Part shown: positions 51,186 to 60,462 of the stretch, in pieces | Layout of the letters: the number at the start of each line of letters is the position of its first letter | Position numbering within the stretch: position 1 is the stretch's first letter | Source: Amaranthus tricolor | Lineage: Eukaryota; Streptophyta; Magnoliopsida; Caryophyllales; Amaranthaceae | Length of the DNA: 64,000 bases | Direction: 5' to 3' | Assembly: GCF_026212465.1 (NCBI RefSeq) | Contig: NC_080052.1 | Location: forward strand, 31,356,326 to 31,420,325 | Position numbers and translations under genes: made by a program | Notes under the pieces: generated by a model | What the model was told of the DNA's origin: nothing | The model's input: the letters and a program-made list of their open reading frames with translations, nothing else | Databases searched by the model: none

Positions 51186-52848
51186 TTTTGGGTGTTAAGA
51201 GTGAAAACAATGCTTAGAAAATCTGAAAAATGATAGTGTTCGGTTTGTTCTTAATTTTATTGGGTTGACTTAGAAAATAACTCTTGTGGGCTCAATGATA
51301 AGTTGGCAACTTGTGAGTAGTGACAACTTGGAGTTGGAGCAATATGCTAATTCAATGTCGGTTTTCAGTCGGATTTACATTCTGTTTTTGATTTCGCTCT
51401 AAAGAAACAAGATTGAGTTTTGATTTTAAATTGATTGAAATGTAATTTTTATTTGGTGAAGTTTGATTACAGATACAATTTTATTTTTATTATTTTTTTT
51501 AAATCACAAAATACAAATTTGTGTTCATGTAATGTTAAACTAAAATTTGATAAAAAGAAATGAAATCAAAAAATATAAATAAAAACTATTTTTAAATTAA
51601 AAAGATGCAAAAATTGCAATTACTACCAACATTAAATTCAATTTTATTTTCGAACGACAACAGATTGAAAGATCCCTAGTAAAAGACTCTGTATCAAACA
51701 GCGATGTGAAAGAAGATTTTCAGAATGGTCAGATTTCAAGTACAATAATTGTAGTTTTATTGATTTTGAATTATATCTGGTTAAAGCTATTATGTACTTA
51801 CTAATCTTTATCTCTGATATAAATATCGTATGACTTTTTAATGAATCAGGTATTATTTTAAAAAATATAAGTGTAGGTGTAATCATACGTGGACATTCAA
51901 TATTTATATGCCAATATTCAGAATCTTTCCTCATTGCTTGCGTCAACACTCATAAATTTCCACTAAATTAACGAGTTTCTGTTTGACCGGCTATTGACTA
52001 TTCCCTCTCAAACTCTATTGACTATTCAGACACTGATGAATTTTGCCTTTGAGTTAATTGGTTAGAAAATCAAAGTGAATTGAAAAACAGGATAAATGTC
52101 AAAATGAGAATTTAAAAAGTATAATTGTCAATTAAAAATAAAAATAAAATAAATTTAATATATCGTACTCAAAACAAAATATGAGACAAATTTAGGAAAT
52201 ACAAAGTACTAAGGTATCCAGTGAGTAATAATGCACTAATTATTTAGAGGTTTAGCTTTAGAAGATCCGGATATAAGTTATCTAATTCGTCATCAACATA
52301 TCTAATATTCCGCCTGAAAGCAAAATTTAGGTGAGAAAAGGTGACGAACAATCCATACCTATACTCCCTTCACAGTGAGAACTAAAGAAAAACGGTCGAT
52401 TTTACCCCAAGTTATCTAATTAACTTAAAGTAATAATTGATGTCTATTATTGTTAGGACTCTATAGAGCTGGACACCTTATGATCTTGTATGCACATAAA
52501 ACAACATAAACTTATGCATGAAAACTCATAAATCATACAATAGTTTCTACTTTTACTTCACACATAATCATATGTTACAATTACTACAATCAAATAACAG
52601 CAGAACATATTTTACAAACACAATGAAATTGTAAAGTAATCAAGCAGAAGATTTGACTTCTGGGGAGCACACACAAAACAAACTTCTTCACAAGCACACA
52701 TCCCATATTTTTATTTATTACATTCATCTATTTTTCACCTATTTTCTGAGAAAATATTGTGAAAAGTGAATCAAGGATACATTTCTATTTTACACATTGT
52801 ACAATTCATGACTTGCCTGGCTCGATTATCTGGCCTGTCACCGGTTTG
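51186..52848. other. spacer between the DUF2921 gene and PHO2
   Basis: Includes the DUF2921 promoter and the PHO2 3' UTR (PHO2 stops at 52849). A 101-codon minus-strand frame at 51644-51949 has no recognisable similarity and unremarkable composition; I do not treat it as a gene. AT-rich otherwise. Confidence 0.5.
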
Positions 52849-55800
52849 TCAATTTTCTGGCTCGATAAACTGGCCGCAATTGATTCCCTTTTCGGAAAAT
52901 GCTTGCACAAGCTTGGGAAAGAGCTTGGCTAGCATAATCTTGAAGCCTTTGGAATTTCCCTTTTCAAGCTCACTATTGGTCTGGAAACCAATCGGCGCTC
53001 CCTCCATATAAGCTTTGCAAGCGGATAAAATCATCGTAGATTGTCTTTCAAAGTGCTCCTCGACAAGCTCTTCGAAATGCTGCACGAATGTAAAAGAATA
53101 AAAGTACTTTGAGACGAATTCAACCTCTTTTTTATAAAATTCGAACAAATTTGGGGTAAAAAGTGATGACCGAACCTTGAGTGGTTTCCGGAGTTGGTAT
53201 AGCATGCATTTGCAAGTACCCAAATATGCATTTTCGTTGTAGCTCACCGAGTTGTTCTCTCCCTCTGCTTTTCCTATCTGTTCATCATAGCCCGCCTCAT
53301 TAAAATAGGGTTTTTCGTTAAGCACAAGAGCCTGAAGAGAGAGAAGAACTTGGAGAATAGTTGAGCTTCCGGGATTCCAAACTTCAGATCCTGTGCCTGT
53401 CCATGTGTTGAGAAGACTGAGGCACACCCTTCCTGACTCGTAAAGGTTTGGATTGAGACGTAAACCACCCGAGTGGTAATGCACCAGCTGCGCGAGATTA
53501 CAGAATACAATATTAGATTAGATTCCCACCCTTAAAGTTAAGTTAAAAAAAGAACGAACGAAGGGAATACTTACAGGAGGAACATTAGGATAATCCGGAG
53601 GAAGCACTATATCAAAGAAGAAAAGCCCATCATGATACGGAGTTCCGGGAGCACCAACAATGGCCGCACGAAGCAAATCTATTCTATCCTCATAAACTCG
53701 AACATATATACTTTCTACTTTAAGACAAAAATTACGTTAGCAGAAGATCAAGGAAAAACAATTCAGAAAATGAAGATGTTTTGATTATGCTCTTACCGGG
53801 AAGATCTTTCTCGAGAATGTTCCATTCGTGCTGAACCTTTTTCAACCAACCTATTCTCATCTGCAAAGAAAAATTGAAAAGCATGATTGAATGTTTAAGC
53901 AAGTTAATCTTGGTGGGTGATACTTAACAGATTATAGCCTTGCCTGGGTCGATGTAGCTCCATTTCCAGCAGAATCCGCAAAGTGATGGCCAGAGCAATC
54001 GTCCACGACATCAAACTGTTTGAACTTTCGTAAGCCTTTAGTTTTAGTTGCAGGACGTGGCTCTGTGTTCGCCAAGTCCTTATCAACATCCTGCTTTGAA
54101 CTCACGTTGCTATTATCAAAGTCTCTAGTTTTCGGTGTGTGGAAATATGAAAAGTTGTCGCATGATTCAAGGTTTTGCTCATCGAAACTTCCGATTTCGG
54201 TTTCATCGATTGCATGGGTGCATGACATAGGATGTGACAGGGATGTTGAAGCATGTGATTTGAAGAAATTAGAAGCAATACTAGTAATCAATCCGAAAGC
54301 CGCTTGAGAAAGACTAAGGAAATGTGAACTTCCATGGCCATTTTGAGAATCGACAGCAGCATTACTGTGGCTTTCCGACAAATTCTGAGCACAGATAAGC
54401 TTTGATTTGTTAATTTTCAACTCAGAGTAGGTCATCACTCATCACATACCAATTATAAACGCATAAACAATAAGTAAACCTCACGTGATTATCAAAAGGA
54501 AACATCAAACATGTCGTCATAAAATCGACATACCATAGCTTAGCCATAAAAAATACTACATATGTTTATTTCTCACAAATCACAAAATACTAATTATGTT
54601 TTGCTTCTTACAAATCACAATTTAACTTGTACTTACCTTTTTGTTTGCTACTAAGGATCAATCGAAAAACAACCTCTTTGTTATCACTAACAAAAGTCAA
54701 GTTGCGCACATTCGAGCCCTCCAAACCCCCCAGGTGGGACCCATTTATGGCATTGGAGTAATGGATTGTAACCAGTGAAACATAATTTGCTAGTTGGTTT
54801 GCCTTTGGATTCGCGATTCGCGATTCGCCAAAATGGTTCAAAAATAGCCTATAATCGACCATAATTGTTTTTTTCGATTCGCGATTCGTAAGGTCGATTA
54901 GCGAATCATGTAACACTGATTGTAACTTTCTTTTTATTTATGTTACCATATTTACAATTCTAGCTTACAAAGAGCACACTGATATATGTATGTATGAATC
55001 TAGAGCTAAACAGAGTCAAGGAGAGGGCTACTGGGAAAGGTCACCTGATTGTCCGCAGATTGTTTCTCATAGTCAGTCATCTCGTCTCTGAACTCGGGAA
55101 CATTTTCTTGAAGAAAATGAGTAGCAACAGATCCATCATCCTTTTTCACGCGGAGTAACTTGTAAGGAGCGACCTGAAATTGAAGAACAACAGCAAACTC
55201 ACGATAAACACTATGTTCATGACACAAAATGTACCCTTATATATTAGAATCCTCCATATATGACAATTGCAGCAGTTCCAGAGAACACATACCTTTTCCA
55301 TGACTCCACTAGCCCATTGTACCTCAATTTCTCCATCTTTAAACCCGATAATATATCCGATACAGGACAAGAAACATCTATTAAGGTCACTCAAATCAAG
55401 ATCACATTTTTCACTTCCCGACCTAGTACTATCCTCTATGCTCATTTTGTTCAACTGATCGGAAAATTGGTTTGTATTTGACATGAACACAATGTCACCA
55501 ATGTTAAAGGAATACTCGGGGTGCTCTACTAGTTCATATGCACTCACGGTTTCCTCCATAATTTTCGGTTCACCAGCTTCTTTACAAGCACCATTGGTAC
55601 TATCCCATTTCACCTTAACGGTCTTCTCAGTTGCATCCACACTTCTAACAGCCCCCCATCTATGATAAACTGCGGTTACAGGATCATCAGAACTAGTCTT
55701 CTCGAGAACAAATTGTTCCGGGAAAAAGTCGTGAGCATTCAGAACACCTACGGGAAAGAGAGTGTGTGAATCCAACCCAAGTGAGAAACTACCATCTTGC

Positions 55801-56651
55801 CACATGACGTCTACTTTGATTTTTTTCTTTACGATCGAACAGATCTCATCAAATTTTGAATCCAACTCCCTTCTCGGAAATGCTGTTTCTGACAGAAGGA
55901 TGCACCAATCACCAATTTGCCAATTAGCATACGAGAAGTAAGATAACAAGGTCAGGTTTTTGGGATCTTGTAGACGAGTTGGAGGCGGTAAGCTCAAGCT
56001 ATTACCGATCATAGCAGAAGATAACCAGTCAATGTACACACATCCAACTTCAACGGAAACAACCGTTCCATCATGCTTAATCTTATTGGATATTCCACGT
56101 AACCATCGAGCAGGTTTAGACACTGTAGGACGACTAACTCTAACTCTTTGTCCAGGATGATATGGGTAAAGTGAATCATCGAGTAAATTAGGTGAGAGTG
56201 GTATCACTTCTGCTTGATCAGTTGCCATGATATCACACTTTGATCCATCATCAAACACAACACCAACTTTGTCAACGACTTTCTCGACTCTTCCAAGCCA
56301 TGGACCATGAATCACATAATCCCCAACCAAAATAGACCGCATTCTCAACAATTTTCCCGAATTGACATCTTTTATGCCTTCACCAAAAACATTTTCTAGA
56401 TCAACACACATTTTGAGATCCACTACTTTACCCATCTGTCCAGACGGATTTGTTGCGGAACGGACGATGTCCCCATATGTGAAACCTCTCTCAAACGAAA
56501 GGAAATCATCAATTTTTTCAATGCTATCCTCAAGACTAGACAAGATACTCTGAGCGTGTCCGCTGTAGATGGAAAATATATCATCTTGATCATCACTGCT
56601 GGTCTCACTAAAACTCTCAATATCAGAATCACCAAAGAATTCCATAGCCAT
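52849..56651 (-). CDS. PHO2: PHO2/UBC24, ubiquitin-conjugating enzyme of phosphate homeostasis
   Basis: Six coding exons (minus): 56651-55293, 55173-55045, 54384-53944, 53860-53797, 53717-53575, 53487-52849. They join in frame to 924 residues (the Arabidopsis protein is about 907). The long N-terminal part has several beta-rich segments (GDYVIHGPWLGRVEKVVDKV, GQRVRVSRPTVSKPARWLRG). The C-terminal UBC domain runs from about residue 644 (MRIGWLKKVQHEWNILEKDL), through GAPGTPYHDGLFFFDIVLPP, to the active site NPNLYESGRVCLSLLNTW with catalytic Cys734. PHO2 is an E2/E3-like enzyme of the endomembrane system that triggers degradation of phosphate transporters and PHO1; miR399 represses it during phosphate starvation. 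The miR399 sites upstream confirm the identity. Intron 3 uses a GC donor (53943-53942). Intron 2 carries a hAT MITE. Confidence 0.97.
54773..54918. mobile_element. hAT-type MITE in PHO2 intron 2
   Basis: A 146-bp element with inverted ends CAGTGAAACATAATTTGCTA and CAGTGTTACATGATTCGCTA, flanked by a perfect 8-bp duplication ATTGTAAC (54765-54772, 54919-54926). The interior holds repeated GATTCGC units (three in a row from 54808 and two more near 54876). Confidence 0.9.
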
Positions 56652-56746
56652 GATCTGCTTCGGTAAACGTGACCTGATGATAAGTGTCCCAGTCGATTTT
56701 CTACCTCTGCCGAGAGATAGATATGTATCTCCAACTGGAGATAGAA

Positions 56747-56767
56747 TGCCAAAGGAGATTTGCCCCT
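56747..56767 (-). promoter_or_regulatory. miR399 target site 1
   Basis: The plus strand reads TGCCAAAGGAGATTTGCCCC, which is the miR399 sequence itself, so the PHO2 transcript carries its complement. Closest full site to the ATG, about 96 bp upstream. Confidence 0.93.
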
Positions 56768-56799
56768 TATGATAACAGGAGTCAGTTTATGACTCCAAT

Positions 56800-56820
56800 T
56801 GCCAAAGGAGAATAGTCCAA
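56800..56820 (-). promoter_or_regulatory. degenerate miR399 site
   Basis: The first 12 bases (TGCCAAAGGAGA) match miR399, the rest (ATAGTCC) does not. The seed and cleavage-centre half is kept while 3' pairing is lost. Probably a decaying copy. Confidence 0.6.
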
Positions 56821-56837
56821 CAAAATGGACTGAATAT

Positions 56838-56858
56838 TGCCAAAGGAGATTTGCCCGA
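56838..56858 (-). promoter_or_regulatory. miR399 target site 2
   Basis: TGCCAAAGGAGATTTGCCC on the plus strand followed by GA. A full miR399 complement in the PHO2 leader. Confidence 0.93.
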
Positions 56859-57062
56859 GGAACGAACGTTTTTTAAGAAGGAAAAACTAAACTGTGAATC
56901 AGTAGAAGTGTAGCCAACAAATAAGAAAGAACTATAGCTACAAGTTTCCCACACCAATGGAAGTAAACTTTGAATGGAGCGAGATATAGGAAATGCCGAA
57001 GGCAATCTGATTAATAGCCCGGATAGAATACAAGCAAGCAGATAGAATTATGAGTACTATTT

Positions 57063-57083
57063 TGCCAAAGGAGATTTGCCCTA
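57063..57083 (-). promoter_or_regulatory. miR399 target site 3
   Basis: TGCCAAAGGAGATTTGCCCT, identical to the common miR399 sequence through its 20th base. It is 225 bp from site 2 and 99 bp from site 4. Confidence 0.93.
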
Positions 57084-57161
57084 AAGAGCGTAGTGAGTTT
57101 TGTATAATTTTTATATGAATATATGCTGGGAGAACGGGTTTCTTCCAAACACAGTTTATAT

Positions 57162-57182
57162 TGCCAAAGGAGATTTGCCCGG
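57162..57182 (-). promoter_or_regulatory. miR399 target site 4
   Basis: TGCCAAAGGAGATTTGCCC followed by GG. Exactly 99 bp from both neighbours, which suggests duplication of a 99-bp unit, although the DNA between the sites has diverged. Confidence 0.93.
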
Positions 57183-57260
57183 GAGAGCAAAATCGTCAGA
57201 TAAATATATTTATATAGTTGTTTAATACATTTATGTTCTGGTTGAATACCAGAACTATAT

Positions 57261-57281
57261 TGCCAAAGGAGATTTGCCCCA
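57261..57281 (-). promoter_or_regulatory. miR399 target site 5
   Basis: TGCCAAAGGAGATTTGCCCC. The most 5' site in the PHO2 leader. A splice-acceptor-like TTTTCTGCAG on the minus strand lies just upstream (about 57.30 kb), so this may be near the start of a leader exon. Confidence 0.93.
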
Positions 57282-57803
57282 AGAAGGAGTCAATATTTCT
57301 GCAGAAAACTTCACCGCCAGAGAAGATCCGTTCACAAACACTTTCCTAGACCAACACAATACCTGGATAACCGTGATCTTTCCAGTAGACTAATTCACTG
57401 ATGATTGAGCACTTAATGGTTCTACCAGCCCATAATAGAAAAGCCAAAGCAACCAGATTAACAATTGCATTCTACCTGTCAAAATATATAATTCTTAGTT
57501 TTGTCCACGACCAATTGATAACACAGAGGTTATTTCCGACAAACATCATCTGTAACTCACTATCTAGAAAGAAGCCCAAAAATTGTAAAAGCAGCATATA
57601 AATCACAACACAAGCACATCCATCTCAAGCATACATGGAAATGGAATGAAAAGTTCCTTTTATTGCACATTTTTGTTACCCCTTTTTCCTCTAAATACAT
57701 CCAAATGTGTATAGACTAAGAAATGGAACTAAAAATAAATTAGTTAAGTAAATGAAAAACTGTTTTTTTCAATTTTTTTAACTAAATATTAGATCAGCCC
57801 ATA

Positions 57804-57833
57804 TTAAGCCGTCTCACGATGAGACGGCCTTAA
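57804..57833. repeat. GCCGTCTCA palindrome
   Basis: AAGCCGTCTCA and TGAGACGGCCTT form an 11-bp inverted repeat around a CGA spacer. It belongs with the GAGACGGTCTC-type palindromes at 2374-2388 and 26971-26985. Confidence 0.8.
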
Positions 57834-57946
57834 TAAAGAATTTGTCAATACCAATTTATCTTCAAGTTCCATGTTTTATGTCAATTGTTGACAAGAAATA
57901 TGTTGCTTAAAAATGAAGTTTGCCATAATCAACTAAAAGTAGCATA

Positions 57947-58037
57947 CTACCTCCATTCTAAAGATATGTTCCCGATCAATTAAAATAATAGACTCATATG
58001 AATAAAAAGGTGAAACATATCTTTGGGACGGAGGGGG
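57947..58037. mobile_element. Stowaway MITE (91 bp)
   Basis: The left end CTACCTCCATTCTAAAGATA and the inverted right end CCCCCTCCGTCCCAAAGATA form good inverted repeats that continue into TGTTCC/TGTTTC. TA flanks both sides (57945-57946, 58038-58039). These are classic Stowaway features. Confidence 0.88.
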
Positions 58038-58489
58038 TATAAATCAGGATTCGAGTATATGAGCATGTGTATAAACATAAAAGATCTAGATTTTTTACGG
58101 TTCTAAATGAATCAAAACAAGTAAAAACACATTCAATAGGTAGCTTGCCTAACTTCTTATGCTACAATCAAAACAAGGCTTTCTTCAATCAACATACCCA
58201 AGGATTATTGTGAATCTTCAATTAAAAAAAAGGTTCTTTCAATTCTTATTCTTTTTGTACTGTTTTAGGCCCTTCAATATACTACTATACCTTATTCAAA
58301 CCTCATAAATCTTCAAAATTCTACCAAAAATAAGGTTCAGAATTCAAACTAAAAGTCCAAAAAAAAAATTTTCAATTTTCTTACACAAATACAAAAATTT
58401 AACCAATATGCAGTAAACAAAAACCCTCCTACAAAATCTCACAAAATTCAAATCATAAACTTTTATATAAAAAATGAATCATAAAAGAA

Positions 58490-58778
58490 AGAATAATTTA
58501 CGAATTACACTCTTAAAGTTTATCAATTTTACAAATAACAGTCTTAATGTTTATTTTTGTAAATAACAGCCAAAGTATCAAAGTTTACAGATTTGAGCCA
58601 AAAACATTGAATTTCGACCACTTGACCTAAATTTTCGACCACTAAAATAGTCAGAATTCTATGTTTTGGTCTGAATCTGCAAACTTTGATACTTTGTTGG
58701 CCGTAATTCGAAAAATTAACATTTAGACGGTAATTCGTAAAAGTGCAAACTTTAATGCTGTAATTCGCAAATTGATCT
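58490..58778. mobile_element. foldback MITE, MULE-like
   Basis: Inverted arms of about 95 bp, the left starting near AATTTACGAATTACACTC and the right, inverted, AATTTGCGAATTACAGCA. Both continue through GTATCAAAGTTT(A/G)CAGATT, with about 90 bp between the arms. AAAAGAAA directly precedes (58483-58490) and follows (58779-58786), which would be an 8-9-bp target duplication, but it is A-rich and therefore weak evidence. Confidence 0.75.
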
Positions 58779-59519
58779 AAAAGAAAAAAACCTTTTTTTA
58801 TCAAAACAATGAATCTAAACGAGCATACCCATATCACATATTAACATCAAAAGCAAGAAATTAAGACAAAAAAAGGGTGTAAAGATTAAAAGATAACAAC
58901 TTTATCAAATAAAAAGAAACATACCAGTTTTCATCATCATGGGAAGATCAAAGAAAGAGCATTTACCCTTAAATCCTCAGAAAAACCATTCTAAATACAA
59001 CTAATTGAAGAAAAAATAGAAACTCAGATGTCGAAACAGTATTATTATCCTCTTATTCATATCTTTTTCCCTTACAATCAACCACAACTTTTACTGTAAA
59101 TATGAACAGAAATACAAAAGGGGTTGCAGAAAAAGCAGAAGATGTCAGAGGAAGAAAGCAGGAAAGATGGGGAATTTTTCAGAGAGGGTCATTAATGGTT
59201 AATCCTCCCCAAATCATTGAAATCATTTCATCTTCATTCAACATTTCAGAAGTTTGCAGATCTCTTTGGTTCCTGTCTGTTTGTCTGTATTTCTTTCTTT
59301 CTTTTGTTATTCTGCTCCTAATAGTTTGGTAGTGTAAACTGTAAAATGGTGTGGTGTAGAAGTAGTCAGAAATGGATACTTAATTCTAAACTAAATAGTA
59401 CGAGGAGTGGAGGGAGCATATAGTATATACTACAAGTGTATACCAACTCCATACTTTTTTTTCATGATCAATTAATAACCGGTATGGGTTTTTGATTTGT
59501 TTTTTCTTTGTACTTGCTA

Positions 59520-59624
59520 CTCTCTCCTTTACTTTAACCTTTTATTGTTTGTTTGAATTTGCACTAAACTTAAATATATAAAATGATTTTCTAATTTTTA
59601 AATGCAAACTCAAAGTAAAAGAAG
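59520..59624. mobile_element. Stowaway-like MITE (105 bp)
   Basis: TA-flanked. The left end CTCTCTCCTTTACTTTAACC and the inverted right end CTTCTTTTACTTTGAG match with small gaps, and TTTGCA recurs further inside each arm (AATTTGCA / GAGTTTGCA). No coding capacity. Confidence 0.55.
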
Positions 59625-60090
59625 TATGCCTATGAAGCAAAGGCGTACCTCACAAATAAAAGTAGTAAATTTTTTTAATGAAAGTGCATATAATACCTGA
59701 TATTGTTAGACAATTTTACACTAACTATGCTTAAATGTAAAATTTTGTACAAATAGAGAAGTTGCACTTTGTTGTTACAAATAGTTTACTATCAATTCAT
59801 TTAAAGTTCATTTTATCCTTTTTTATCTTGACTTAGTGTATTATTATAATTACAATTACAACAATCACACTTAAAATCGTAACATCTTCATCTTACTTAC
59901 ATGTTTATTTTTTCCAAGCTCCAATATCTTACCCTCACTAACGTGAACCGACCTTTTAGGAATAATAACGGTGACACAACCCATAAGGGTTGTACACTAG
60001 TCCTACAAACCAAGACAGACTTTTAAAAATTAAGTTCAAATCAGTAAAAATAAGTTCTGTTCCATCAAATTTTGGTGAAATAGTGGGGAG

Positions 60091-60164
<74 letters not shown>
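60091..60164. repeat. (TA)n microsatellite
   Basis: About 36 TA units without interruption, directly abutting the element at 60165-60445. Confidence 0.95.
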
Positions 60165-60166
<2 letters not shown>

Positions 60167-60445
60167 GAGGGATCCATTGAGAAGGGGTTGAAAATGAGAA
60201 GGGTAAGAAGGACTTTACACCCTTGATTTCACTAAAATAAAAAAAAATCTATGGGTACGATTGAGCCACAAACTCATAATTGTAAAAGTAATTATGTTAC
60301 ACAGAAAGGTAACTATGAAATAATTTTTAAAACGCTCTTAATTTATAACATAGTATCCTTTTTTTATATATAGTAACCAAACAAAATCAAACAAAAATCC
60401 TTCTTATAATTCTCATTTTAAATTCCTTCTTATTTGATCCTACAT
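60165..60445. mobile_element. TA-microsatellite-associated MITE (Micron-like)
   Basis: The left arm GGATCCATTGAGAAGG followed by GAAAATGAGAAGGGTAAGAAGGA and the inverted right arm GGATCAAATAAGAAGG followed by AAAATGAGAATTATAAGAAGGA form imperfect inverted repeats of about 43 bp. Both outer borders are (TA)n tracts (60091-60164 and 60446-60462). Micron elements of rice are known to sit inside TA microsatellites in this way. Confidence 0.65.
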
Positions 60446-60462
60446 TTATATATATATATATA
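60446..60462. repeat. short (TA)n tract
   Basis: About eight TA units bordering the right end of the Micron-like element. Confidence 0.9.

Larger units (their letters stand above)
57282..59450 (-). other. PHO2 upstream region with leader intron or promoter
   Basis: Plant PHO2 transcripts have a long, spliced leader. The purine-poor stretch at about 58.95-59.33 kb on the minus strand could be the first untranslated exon, but I cannot fix its borders. The region contains a palindrome, a Stowaway MITE and a foldback element, listed separately. No protein gene is seen. Confidence 0.35.

Noticed and set aside
51644..51949. 101-codon minus-strand frame between the DUF2921 gene and PHO2
   Set aside because: No homology recognised, no splice partners, and length within chance for this composition.
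57063..57281. Regularly spaced identical repeats suggesting a CRISPR-like or satellite array
   Set aside because: The repeated unit is exactly the miR399 complement in the leader of PHO2, and the genome is that of a plant.
59423..59430. GTATATAC fits the PHR1 binding site P1BS upstream of PHO2
   Set aside because: The motif is expected often by chance in such AT-rich DNA, and PHO2 is not a classical PHR1 target.
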